Shown one piece after another: positions 13,301 to 21,224 of a stretch of DNA of 64,000 bases. This stretch comes from Schistosoma haematobium (lineage: Eukaryota > Platyhelminthes > Trematoda > Strigeidida > Schistosomatidae). The position numbers were made by a program, and so were the translations under genes. How positions within the stretch are numbered: the first letter of the stretch is position 1; every line of letters starts with the position of its first letter. A model generated the notes under the pieces. It searched no databases and was not told the origin of the DNA. It saw nothing but the letters and a program-made list of their open reading frames with translations. The stretch spans positions 16,215,644 through 16,279,643 of the forward strand of contig NC_067202.1 in assembly GCF_000699445.3 (NCBI RefSeq), given 5' to 3'.

Positions 13301-16300
13301 CAAAATATCAAATTACATTGTCCAATATGTAATACAAACGATAATTGCAAAGTGATATTTTATTTAAAAATTATTCTACAAAAACATAATCAATCTATTC
13401 TAATGAATTAATTCAGAACTAGTTGTTTTCATGCAGGCGAAAACGATACTGATCACTGACTTTCGAGGATGATTTCGCGATAGTAGAAGTTAGATGTCTA
13501 AGAAGTCATTTTTTGAAGTAGCAAAGAGAGCAAGCTTAGCGAATGAACAAAAATGCATAGATAATCATGATAAGTAAAACGATCTAAGATATAAATTACG
13601 AAATGTATTCACTAATAAAAACGAAACGCTTCCTTACTTAACAAAATCATGAATTCCATCGACTGATGATGAAGACAGATCTTTATTCTCATTCTCTTTT
13701 TCTGATTCACGGCACTGCCACCAAGTTAAACGTGACTGATCATCAATTGGTAATCCTTGTTCATGATCAGCTAACTTTTTTACACATTCATAAGTCACAA
13801 ACCACGTAAATGCAACTTCAGTGCACAACTGGGTCATTAGTAATACTTCAGCATGTATAATTGGATGTTTTGAATCCGTACTTCTGACAACAAGATTTTG
13901 GTGAGTAATATCAATCTATAGTGAGAGAAAAAAGAGGAAATGTCACTTTCTCTGAAACCGTCTCACTTACACATGACTTCTTAATTCCAGTTTCTTTTAT
14001 TAGTTTGAAAAGCTGTCTGGTGTTACCTACAGAAACTACCTTCTCCATCTCTTATGTGTTCGTTGCTCACCACTGCTCAAGATCGTTCCGTAGACTTTTG
14101 GATAACAATTTAGTTCAAGTAACTAACAGGTGTCGCTGCTAATTCCACAGCTGTTTGCATATCCTTCCAAGCAACATCTCGTTTTTAGAACTACCTAAGT
14201 GTGACCTCAGTTGTTCCTGGAATCTACTTTCGGCCTTCTCGTCAATCAATTCAATTCTAATGGGTCTTTTTGTGTGGACTTTCTGAGTCGTGAGGCCCAA
14301 TCAGATGCGTGCTCGTATTAGGGAATAGTCGGAGTCCAAGCAAGCATTCCAGAACGAGAAAGTCTTCTATCGACCCTTTTCAATGGTGACTGATGGCAAT
14401 ATGATCTATTTGAGTCGATCGTTGGTTTGGTGCAGGGGGTCACCATGTTATATGATGTCTCTCCTTATGCTTAAAATTAGTGCTTACTAAAAAAACGATT
14501 GACTGAGCACAGTTGCAACAGACGATCACCATTATCTGTTCACTGAGCCGGGATACTAAATTACCCACCTAAATGTCTTTCTGTTTGGTTTAAGCTACCT
14601 ACTTGGGCATTATAGTCACCTGCTACGAGTACTATGTCTGGGCGTTTAGGTTTTTGAAGAAGTTCAAAAAGCCTTCTGCAAAAGTCATCTTTCGCTTTAT
14701 CCGGGCTGCGGTCAATGTGCGCGTAGACAGAAATGACGAAAAGGCAATGAAGTGTGTCCCTATCCTCCCGAGTTCTTAGCCGAACAGCACATAGGCAACT
14801 GTTAACGGGGACCCACTATGATAGTGTTTGTTCTGCCCTCGTACTCAGTGCTGTCTACACACGCCGGTCCACGAGAACCATCGGGTCGCCAGATACACGG
14901 AGGGTGTGTCTCGTTGGGTTTCCGTTTCGGCGAGGTGATGTCAAGTGAATGACCACACTAGGATCCTGTATTTGTGTTTCAGAGATACACCGTACATCAA
15001 TGGTACGAGATTCCAGGGTTTTAGCCAAGGAGGCCTGCTGACTGATTTGACATACGGTGCGTACGTTGAAGGCTCTAATGTGTATAGACTTGAGACAGTG
15101 TTTCGAGCACTAGAATCGTTGGCCATGGTGACACTTGAGAAGAAAGTCAAAAGAGGGAGTCTAGAGTTGAAATTCGAGGTAGGGGAAATAATAGGAATCA
15201 AAGACGGAAAGTGATTATGAATACAGTGGTCTTGAGTGCTGTTAGAGGTATGAGGGCGGTCTTCACTTCCCGGTTGCCCACACTATGGAAGGGTTCTTCT
15301 ATGTTCTTCATATGTGTTCTCGTTCATATTAAAAAATTCCCAATTGTTTGTAAATAGAATTTGTCAATGTTCAACCTATTATCTCATTTAAATAGTCGTT
15401 TCCTTTTACCCAAATCTAATTGATAGTTGAATACAGGAGTAGAGTGGAAATGTACTCACAGTGTACATTATCGATTTTAATCGACTCTTTGTAGTTTAGG
15501 TGTTCAAATGATGATTACTTTAATTTATAATTTTTACGACGAATAATCACTCAATTTAGTCGATACAAGACCGAGTAAACTCGACAGTAATTCCAATTAA
15601 TTTGACTGTATCATGAATAAATCTTCGTTGTGAGATTTATATTTTGTAGGAGTGGGAACTCATGAGATAAGGAAGCTGTTGTATGGTGGACCGAAATACT
15701 GTTGAACTGTCACAGATAGGGCAGTCATATGAAGATGTTGACAGACGTTGAAGTTATTTACAACATGAGTGACAATTGATGAAAAATTATCGTTATAATT
15801 CAATCAGCAGTTGAAAGTTAGTTGGCGTTTATTGAAATACTATGGGAAAATTCACTACATCATACCACATCAAGGCACAACAATGTTGAACTTTGGATAA
15901 AATTGAATTTATTGTAGCAATAGGACCAATACTAACTGGTTACTTAAACCGAAGTAAGTGGGACGTGGTCAGTGCTTGGAACTTAGTAACTGAAAGCTGA
16001 ATGTATTTATCACCAAACCAAGACTAAGCAAAAGTTTGTTAGATAAAAGAATAAACGCTTTCTGTAAAATATCATCCGCCTTATTGCAATTATTTGTATG
16101 GGGATGTGAGGATTGTCGAATTTCATAGAAATCATGAATTGATCTTGAAAGACTGGATAGCTGTTTCATCCTCATTTGGAACTACTTATCAGTGGGCACC
16201 GACAAAGTGATCACCGGGGATCGAAGCCAGGACTATCGATTTCGCATGCCACTTAGTAAGAACTCGTCCGTGTTAATGTCTAAATTCAATTGATCCGCGA

Positions 16301-19300
16301 TATTGCGCGAGCATCTTCCATTATGATCAGTGGGTACCTTCCTCACACCCGATACAGATGAACTCCACTGGAATCAATGTGAATTTATTACCATAACCTG
16401 CTTCGGTTTGGGCGCCCGGACAGTATTTCAACCCTCACATAAATCGAATGACAAAGTGTGGTGCCTCCTTGTACCATTGTTTATGTGTTTAAACAAATAA
16501 ATAAAGTAAATTATCATAAAGTTTTTAATCAACACTGCATCCACACAATAATAATTGATTACCGTTTGAACACAATGTTCACGGTCATTTACATTCATTA
16601 GTTGTATTTTACCACAGCCACCATTTGTCAAGAGATAAGTCGAAGACAATTCATCATCTCTATGTGGAAGTTTACTTTGTAAAGTCATTAAATTTTCGGG
16701 CATCGTTAATGTAACAGGAAACCAGTGTTTAGGTAATTGCATAAAACCTTGTTTTGAGTAGATTATTGTGAAAGCTCCATCCATAATATGAAATGCTGAT
16801 GAGTTTAAATAAATTGAAAAAAAGAAACAAAAGTTTTCTTAATGATGTGAATCTGCTTTTTTCTGGATTATTATTACCATTATTGTTATATATACTCATA
16901 TCGTACAATTATTAAGTAACTAGGCTTCCTATATTCCCATTATTTTAAGTTTTTGTTGGACCTCTTAACTGTGGTTATTACTTATTTACTTACTTACGCC
17001 TGTTACTCCCAATGGAGCATAGGCCGCTGACCAGCATTCTCCAACCCACTCTGTCCTGGGCCTTCTTTTCTAATTCCATCCAATTCTTGTTCATTTTTGA
17101 ACAAGAATAATAGAAACTTAGCTGGGGCGTTTATCAGTACATAAATAGGAATTAGGATGACCTCGAACTTAACTTACGGTTATTCTTATCACTCGAGGAG
17201 TACATTAGTCAAAACTAGGAACGACAAGCCAAAGACGGAATAGTAAACGCAAAGTAAATGAAATATAGTGGGATATGTATGGCGAGATTTTTTACGATAT
17301 CGATCAAAACTACTATCGTTGGTTTAGAGTAACTGAGCGATATCACCGCTTTTACACAAACGTTTGAGCATGACAAAAAACTGATTTAAGTGCATAAATT
17401 ACCAAAATTCGGCTCGACGAAATATAAACAGAATAGAATTTCTAGAAGCATGATATTCAAATTAATGTGCAACTGACAACCATGCCAAAATAGAGCGAAC
17501 AGAGTACCATATGAAGCATTGATTAGTTGTATCCCACAGTAATTTTGGCCTTATGACAGTGACTGCTATGAAGAACCCGGGGATGCCGTAAGCAAAATTA
17601 GTAAAAGTCACCAAAATCATTTCCCAAAAACAGTTTAATCCGATAATGATGACAATAATTATTTTCAAAAATATATATAGTAAGCAAATACTTACAATTA
17701 TTCTCCAAATTGACAGATATCATATCTTCACATAAACCACCATGACTTCGAACAGAAGATACTGGATAGCCAAAATGAGGTAGAAAACGACGCTGTTGTG
17801 GACCTCCAAAACAGTCAGTCACATCCCATTTGACCAACACACCTTCCAAACCACCAGAGAGAAGATGAGTGCCTGTAAGTTGAGAAGACTTTTGATTACT
17901 GCATGCTTCAAACTCGTAGTACGCTCATTTTAACACACGAGACAACTTTTGGTAAAACAAAATAAATTTTAGCACATTTTCAATTCTTAACAGGCTCCAA
18001 TAAGTGCTTATATTGGATGAATGAGAATGAAAAGTAGCTCTCTGAAATAATACATGTTAACTAACAAAATACTAAAATTACCGAACATGTTATTAATAAA
18101 AATAATTGACTCCACGATTCGATTCCTTGGGAGCATAATACATACAATATGTTCCGCGATGAAAAGTATGAATAAGTATTAGAGAGTGAGACAGAAGACG
18201 ATATAAGGGTACAAGAACGAAATCAATACATGTGATGTAGGAATCTAGGGGAAATTATGAACCATATAGCTCGCGAAATATCGTTTGGTTGTTATCACCA
18301 TCATCAAACAGTTTTTAAAGATGTTATAGGTCACAAAAATATCATTCAGTTAAAAAATAACCGAACAAGTTTCCTAACACATAATATGACAGACGTAAAA
18401 ACATTACATTTGTAACTAACCGCATGACGTAAAGCAAAGACTTGTCACTTGTACAGAATGCCAATGAAGTAAAGACCTTTTAACATGAGAAGGATGAACT
18501 GGGTAATAAGTGAATAAACGACCTTCTGCAAAATGTTTTTTGATAGCTTTTTTGACATCATCGAAAGTATCATTTTCTGCGCAATTTTCATTCCCAGTCC
18601 ACTCGTCAGAAACAGGGTTTAGCATGTTTAAATGATCATCAGTTTGAGCACATAAATTCCACCAAATGAATATTTCACCAAGACCATTTCCTGTAGCAAC
18701 GATGCAGTCGTTTGGATGTGCTGCGACGCATGTGTAATTCTTTTGTTCTGAATGCCTTTCATTATTGGGAACCGAGTACCTATGAAAAGGGGTAAAATTT
18801 ACTTTGATTACATTAACATTGGTACAAGGAGGCACCAGATATATGTGTTACACTTTGTCATTCGATTTGTGTGAGGGCTGGAATATTGCCCGCGCGCCCA
18901 AACCGAAGCGACATTTACATAAACATCCTTAAAGAGAATGAATACTGCCATTTAGTTAAAATGTTAGAAATTCAGTAAACAAGTGTTTAAGTTCGACCGA
19001 ATCATCACAAAAGGTATGTCCAACTACTATGACTGCTACTCGGAAAACATGGCCAACTATTCGTATAATACTGTATTAGTTGTCAAGTTTGAGATAGTAT
19101 GGCTTCAACCTTATTAAACATTTGCAATTTGATGTAAGCCATATTAACGTTACTCGAAAGAAAACAAATGACTCAACCATAAAGACATCGAATTTTAAAG
19201 CTCAAGTCAACCTTTTTATCAGACTGGACTAAAATAAATTAACTGACTGAATGTAGTCTATCCACTAAAAACAAACCTTAGTAAGGATATGTTAGATATA

Positions 19301-21008
19301 AAACACGCCAATATGATCAAAAAAACCCAGAGGTTGCCTGGAATGAAAAAGTTTTACTTCGTAAAAAGGAAGATATCCCATGACTTCAAGACGAAGAAGG
19401 CTGCCACGAATAATGATACTTTAATAGAGATAAATTCAGCCGTCCAGTAAGCATGAGTGTTAGTACTGACTTAATTAGGTAACCGAATGGTGGGAAGAAA
19501 TGTATATATTCATTTGCTCAACGACATCGTAAAATTGTGGTATGGCAACTGAAACAGATGCAAATATATGGCAGGTTTAACGCTGCTTTGACTGCTAACA
19601 AGATGTACTGTTAGACGGACTACTAAGACTGAACGGATGTTTCCAAGCAGTGAAAGAATGAATGTATCCATTGTTAATAAACCAATAAGTTATGCTTTAT
19701 GTTCATTAGTGACAGTTCATGATAATCACAAGAGCGCACACAAAAGCTTGTCATCATAAAGACCAATTAAGGATGATAGGATAAACTTATTTCATTCTTT
19801 GATGTATTTATGTATAGAATACACTGGACAGATAAGTAAGAAACCAATAAATCCGATCAGTCAGTCAGTAACAACTTAGAACTTCGTACGTACGTACATC
19901 AGTTCGAGTTGCCACACCACATTAGCATAGAGATGCAGTGGTCGATTCAAATCCCGCAGTAGTAGAGGTAATAAGAGTATAAGCAGTAATCGGGAAGATT
20001 AGTGTTTGGAGATGTTACTTAAAGAGTATAATACAGTGAAATAAATTTGAGAGGAGAAAAAAAAGAGACAAGGAGATCAAAATTTGGGAGAACACAAAGA
20101 GTGTATGCACCTGCGCCATTGCAAACGATTTTGAGCCCAATAAATCCGGTGCACCAGCAAGTAGAGTCACTTTACACTTTCGATTAAATTACGACTGTTT
20201 AGATAGAGAAATGCAATTTGTGAATGTACCCAAAATGAAGCGTTACATAAAATTTAGTAAATGGCAGCTCAAGCTAATAGATTTTTGCCACTAGATTTTA
20301 TCAACATTAGCATCTACTATTCAAGTTTACGATATAAAAGACAAGTCTACAGACTTTTATTATTTACTCTTGAGTAACATATAGTGAATCTGTCATATTC
20401 TGAGAGTAATATTCTCTTTCGTTCATTCAAATTTATGAAGAGATCCAGTCGCATGAACTTCACGATAACTTAGTTTTATGAAAACCAAATTGTTTGGAGA
20501 AAACAAGACCTTTATGAGTTTATTTTTAAACGGCGAAAGTCAATTCAAACCGAAGAATACTATGAGGAAATAAGTACCTTAATATTAAAAGTTAAAGAAT
20601 TACCTCACTGAGACATTTAAGTTAATCCAGTATACGATAAGGATGGAGTCGACTATACATGCTACAAAATCAGAATCCTACAACTGATTAAGAACATAAA
20701 TCTTATACTTTATACGCCATAATAGCATTCTGAGGGAATTCTACGTAGTCTACATAACTTCCTGTAGAGCGGTCATATGACTTCACGACATCTACAAAAG
20801 AATATACGTAATTACCACTCATCTACGTTTGTTTTTGCAAGTATGGCTAAAAATGTAGCCAGTGGCAGTAGGGAAGCAGAAGTCTATTGGGAACCTGGTA
20901 TTCAAAATCTTTACGATATTGTACAATGGATCAAAAACTTACCTGGACCTTCTCAAATGTTTTAGTATCCCAAACGATTAGCTTTCCATCTAGACCACCA
21001 GAAATCAC
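1172..21008 (-). CDS. WDR75: WDR75 (UTP17) gene, 10 exons recognised, 5' end incomplete
   Basis: Twin-propeller WD-repeat protein of the t-UTP/UTPA part of the small-subunit processome, which supports rRNA transcription and 18S rRNA maturation in the nucleolus (family knowledge). Exons in transcript order: 20943-21008; gap; 18421-18779, 17696-17872, 16563-16795, 13638-13915, 9037-9179, 6904-6957, 5413-5739, 3505-3818, 1172-1393. From 18779 to the stop every junction is GT-AG and phase-consistent, giving 701 codons. Matches to human WDR75 as I recall it include [11 protein letters not shown] (human NFTCVACHPTE), [38 protein letters not shown] and a C-terminal block with IQLENTL. The first propeller lacks roughly 100 residues between exons 20943 and 18779, and the start codon was not found. 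Introns are full of retroelements. Identity is high confidence; the 54-nt exon and the 5' end are less certain. Confidence 0.88.
1490..1570 (-). repeat. Short dispersed repeat
   Basis: The stretch around TATGAGGGCGGT and TGGAAGGGTTCTTCT recurs at 15235-15300 in the same orientation with few changes. The parent element is not identified; it may be UTR of an RTE-like element, since the second copy directly follows one. Confidence 0.5.
2380..2515 (-). mobile_element. RTE-like family A fragment
   Basis: Similar to 38430-38590 on the same strand (TTTCTTCTAGCCTACTC and AACCAGGTAGT... segments). Degenerate and too short to translate usefully. Confidence 0.5.
2595..3370 (-). mobile_element. RTE-like family B fragment (RT C-terminus and 3' end)
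   Basis: The minus strand encodes broken pieces of the family-B reverse transcriptase C-terminus ([17 protein letters not shown] and HLGS-like segments) homologous to 33263-34058 and 44600-45460. The 3' end carries the ACAGGCGTAAGTA motif with a GTAA-type tail near 2596-2620. Multiple frameshifts; dead copy in a WDR75 intron. Confidence 0.75.
3505..3818 (-). CDS. WDR75: WDR75 exon (last propeller blades)
   Basis: 314 nt between an ATTCTAG acceptor and a GTAAGT donor, phase 1 in and phase 0 out. Joined to the previous exon it completes DGT-VTIYEV, a textbook WD-blade strand. The end of the exon ([18 protein letters not shown]) aligns with human NRSQFYFLTKSQSLLTF. An Asn/His-rich loop (NDNHNH) lies between. 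The open frame runs past the donor, so its naive C-terminus is intronic. Confidence 0.83.
3819..5412 (-). other. WDR75 intron
   Basis: AT-rich. The only repeat-like piece is about 4675-4800, resembling the family-A RTE 3' UTR (CACTCTTTATCTTC). The 78-codon frame on the plus strand at 4991-5227 has no recognisable features. Confidence 0.4.
5413..5739 (-). CDS. WDR75: WDR75 exon (second propeller)
   Basis: 327 nt, acceptor TCTCGTTTTCAG, donor CAG/GTTGGT, phase 1 on both sides. It encodes two blade-like units: [16 protein letters not shown] and [10 protein letters not shown] through [15 protein letters not shown]. An acidic loop (NDDDN) separates strands. Reading through the donor gives a false stop after WFVL. 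Splicing to the next exon instead gives DGTVTIYEV, which is why that donor was chosen. Confidence 0.85.
6000..6250 (+). mobile_element. RTE-like family A 3' UTR fragment
   Basis: Contains TATCCACTCTTTATCCTC and GTGGTATGGCAACTTGA, the conserved 3' end also present at 8730-8990 and, inverted, at 19855-20150. No RT coding part left. Confidence 0.65.
6904..6957 (-). CDS. WDR75: WDR75 candidate 54-nt exon
   Basis: A 54-nt open segment between a T-rich TTTTTTAG acceptor and a perfect GTAAGT donor. Phase 1 on both sides fits exactly between the flanking exons, which would also join to each other without it. It encodes [18 protein letters not shown], in the place where human WDR75 has the start of a blade. 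Homology is weak, so it may be alternative or spurious; the splice signals are the main support. Confidence 0.55.
7323..7792 (-). repeat. SINE-480 dispersed repeat, near full length
   Basis: About 470 bp, one of roughly nine copies in the window. Sense strand (minus) runs from a TGGCCGAGAGTGG-like head, here decayed, through GTTTGGGCACC and ends in a TTATTT/AATAAA tail. All open frames on both strands are non-homologous by-products. Sits in a WDR75 intron. Confidence 0.8.
8105..9000 (+). mobile_element. RTE-like family A element, 5'-truncated
   Basis: Encodes the RT C-terminal domain: [54 protein letters not shown], and then the 3' UTR ending near ACGTACGTACGAAGTTCTACG. There is a frame break before 8459 and an in-frame stop after HVGRCRRPG. 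The C-terminal YGSETW and RWLGH modules are typical of RTE-like elements in flatworms. 5' truncation is usual for target-primed insertion. Confidence 0.85.
9037..9179 (-). CDS. WDR75: WDR75 exon (second propeller, first blade)
   Basis: 143 nt. The acceptor is the pyrimidine-rich TTTTCTTCAATCTTATTTAG and the donor is A/GTAAGA. Joined to the upstream exon it reads [16 protein letters not shown], matching human FILNTKINMPHED, and then [16 protein letters not shown] and YRLMIWN, a WD blade. A longer open frame upstream of the acceptor (NIFVWEF) is not used in this model, because the alternative acceptor is poor and the phase and homology fit less well. Confidence 0.82.
9243..10335 (-). other. WDR75 intron with an internal duplication
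   Basis: No coding sequence seen. 9755-9800 and 9865-9910 share a degenerate unit (TCATCA...GATATCAGTTGTAAT / GACATCAGTTATAAT), suggesting an old tandem repeat of about 110 bp. The rest is AT-rich. Confidence 0.4.
10340..10445 (-). repeat. Hammerhead-SINE, 3' part, inverted
   Basis: Antisense copy of the SINE tail (AAGCTAGACCACTATGG) and the start of the ribozyme (GGCCGTTTCGTCC). It decays after 10437, and the CUGAGGA core is lost. Faces the copy at 10523-10710 head to head. Confidence 0.7.
10523..10710 (+). repeat. Hammerhead-SINE, full length, decayed ribozyme
   Basis: tRNA-like head with A box (CCGGCTCAGTGGTCTGG) and B-box-like GGCTCGTATCC, then CTGAGGA, stem II GTC/GAC with a mismatch, GAAA and GTCCAGTGC. 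Stem III (CAG/CCG) is mismatched, so self-cleavage is doubtful. Tail AGCTTCAATTGATT as in other copies. Confidence 0.8.
10823..11088 (-). repeat. SINE-480, 3' half, split by an insertion
   Basis: Starts with TATTTATTTATTTG, the reverse of the AATAAATAAA tail, and runs to ACTGGAGCC. The other half resumes at 11599. Confidence 0.8.
11089..11594. mobile_element. Probable solo LTR inserted in SINE-480
   Basis: 506 bp flanked by AGCC direct repeats (11085-11088 and 11595-11598) inside an otherwise continuous SINE-480. Ends with CCACCACA; starts TATAGTGAC, which would be TG... with one G-to-A change. Contains AATAAA near 11471 and a pyrimidine-rich middle. No ORF of note; open frames here are AT/pyrimidine artefacts. 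Confidence 0.6.
11595..11845 (-). repeat. SINE-480, 5' half
   Basis: Continues from CATGCGCACCATTGGTTTGG to the head region (GTACCAGGGCATTTGG at 11827-11842). With 10823-11088 it makes one complete copy. Confidence 0.8.
12013..12489 (+). repeat. Left arm of near-perfect inverted repeat
   Basis: About 470 bp that recur inverted at 15307-15782, identical as far as I could compare by eye apart from the outer ~20 bp. Its inner end runs to within 20 bp of a SINE-480 head. Non-coding, AT-rich. Confidence 0.85.
12509..13004 (+). repeat. SINE-480, full length
   Basis: Reads sense: CCCCCAAAGGCCCTGGTA head, GAGAGTGGGGAGAG, GTTTAAACGAATAAATAAAC tail. An extra block (GTTGGTGGACACGGTGGG) appears between the two halves, as also seen near 11650. 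The 147-codon antisense frame is not a gene. Confidence 0.8.
13638..13915 (-). CDS. WDR75: WDR75 exon (inter-propeller region)
   Basis: 278 nt, acceptor CTATAG, donor GTAAGG, phase 0 in and phase 2 out. It begins [14 protein letters not shown] and contains [12 protein letters not shown], matching human LDIIQQEYI and KAAFGCFGNWLATVE, followed by an acidic Ser/Glu/Asn linker. The exon sits between the two arms of a near-perfect inverted repeat (12013-12489 and 15307-15782). Confidence 0.85.
14130..15212 (-). mobile_element. Non-LTR element, apurinic-type endonuclease fragment
   Basis: On the minus strand, broken frames encode [20 protein letters not shown] and [12 protein letters not shown], matching the catalytic core of APE-type endonucleases in RTE-like retrotransposons (GDFNA motif). 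Downstream, a TWRPP...[13 protein letters not shown] segment follows. Several stops and frameshifts. RT part absent. Confidence 0.75.
15213..15306 (-). repeat. Short dispersed repeat, second copy
   Basis: Same TATGAGGGCGGT and GGAAGGGTTCTTCT unit as 1490-1570, lying directly between the endonuclease fragment and the right arm of the inverted repeat. Confidence 0.5.
15307..15782 (-). repeat. Right arm of near-perfect inverted repeat
   Basis: Reverse complement of 12013-12489. The 2.8 kb between the arms contains a SINE-480, WDR75 exon 13638-13915 and the endonuclease fragment. Confidence 0.85.
16390..16505 (+). repeat. SINE-480 3' fragment
   Basis: TTACCATAACCTGCTTCGGTTTGGGCGCC to GTTTAAACAAATAAATAAAG. 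It overlaps the naive read-through of the WDR75 exon at 16563, showing that the read-through is intronic. Confidence 0.75.
16563..16795 (-). CDS. WDR75: WDR75 exon (first propeller, last blades)
   Basis: 233 nt, acceptor CATCAG, donor ACG/GTAATC, phase 1 in and phase 0 out. It encodes [20 protein letters not shown] and [15 protein letters not shown], matching human KIIIIHRNLEASAVIQGL and LVLNGKPGHLQFYSL. The open frame continues another 40 codons past the donor into a SINE-480 tail. The earlier donor is preferred because it restores human-like VQT-IDITHQ at the junction. Confidence 0.83.
16975..17105 (-). mobile_element. RTE-like family B 3' end
   Basis: TACTTACTTACGCCTGTTAC is the reverse of the family-B 3' terminus (ACAGGCGTAAGTA with GTAA tail). 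About 130 bp remain. Confidence 0.6.
17696..17872 (-). CDS. WDR75: WDR75 exon (first propeller)
   Basis: 177 nt, acceptor ACTTACAG, donor T/GTAAGT, phase 1 on both sides. It encodes [17 protein letters not shown] and [14 protein letters not shown], nearly colinear with human TSLLSGGRESVLVEW and KEFLPRLGATIEHI. This is one of the strongest matches in the gene. Confidence 0.92.
18421..18779 (-). CDS. WDR75: WDR75 exon (first propeller, middle)
   Basis: 359 nt, acceptor TTTTCATAG, donor CG/GTTAGT, phase 2 in and phase 1 out. It encodes [20 protein letters not shown] then [11 protein letters not shown], an acidic insertion of about 45 residues not present in human, and [18 protein letters not shown]. 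Human counterparts are KNNFTCVACHP, GKIRLWRNF and CLHWHHDMVMDLAFS. The upstream open frame to a Met at 18835 is intron derived from a SINE-480 tail. Confidence 0.9.
18815..18910 (-). repeat. SINE-480 3' fragment
   Basis: TTGGTACAAGGAGGCACC to GCCCAAACCGAAGC, about 95 bp, immediately upstream of WDR75 exon 18421-18779. It supplies the false N-terminal codons of that open frame. Confidence 0.75.
18960..20600 (-). other. WDR75 intron region, expected exon not found
   Basis: By homology about 100 residues of the first propeller should be encoded between 18780 and 20942. I could not identify them with confidence. The segment holds a short family-A RTE piece near 19540-19620 and the fragment at 19855-20150. 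Confidence 0.4.
19855..20150 (-). mobile_element. RTE-like family A 3' end
   Basis: Reverse of the 8730-9000 3' UTR: AACTTCGTACGTACGTACATCAG, ATGCAGTGGTCGATTCAAATCCC, ending at the HSF...-like coding remnant near 20110. Clear homology, no intact ORF. Confidence 0.75.
20943..21008 (-). CDS. WDR75: WDR75 66-nt exon encoding a WD blade
   Basis: 66 nt between a TGTTTCAG acceptor and a CAG/GTAAGT donor, phase 0 on both sides. The 22 codons read [20 protein letters not shown] then VQ, a classic WD blade matching human LYSCSLDGTIKLWD. The exon is too short to show as a long open frame. Distance and orientation place it as an early WDR75 exon. A candidate following exon at 20604-20677 (DSDFVACIV..., TTGTAG acceptor, AG/GTAATT donor) is possible but unproven. 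Confidence 0.8.
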
Positions 21009-21224
21009 CTGAAACATTAGAAAACCACTTAGAGACATACATGATGGGGTTTGTCGATTCCAGGGACAATCCAAACCACTGAGTCTCTATGTCCGTGTAA
21101 GAACTGAGAGACTCCTGTGCGTGTATCAAGAACAACGACAAACTTGTCAGAGGAGTAAACAATGCGACTAGAAAAAAATGTATTTCAATGGTTTATATTA
21201 CCTCTCGCTTTTCAGATATACAGG

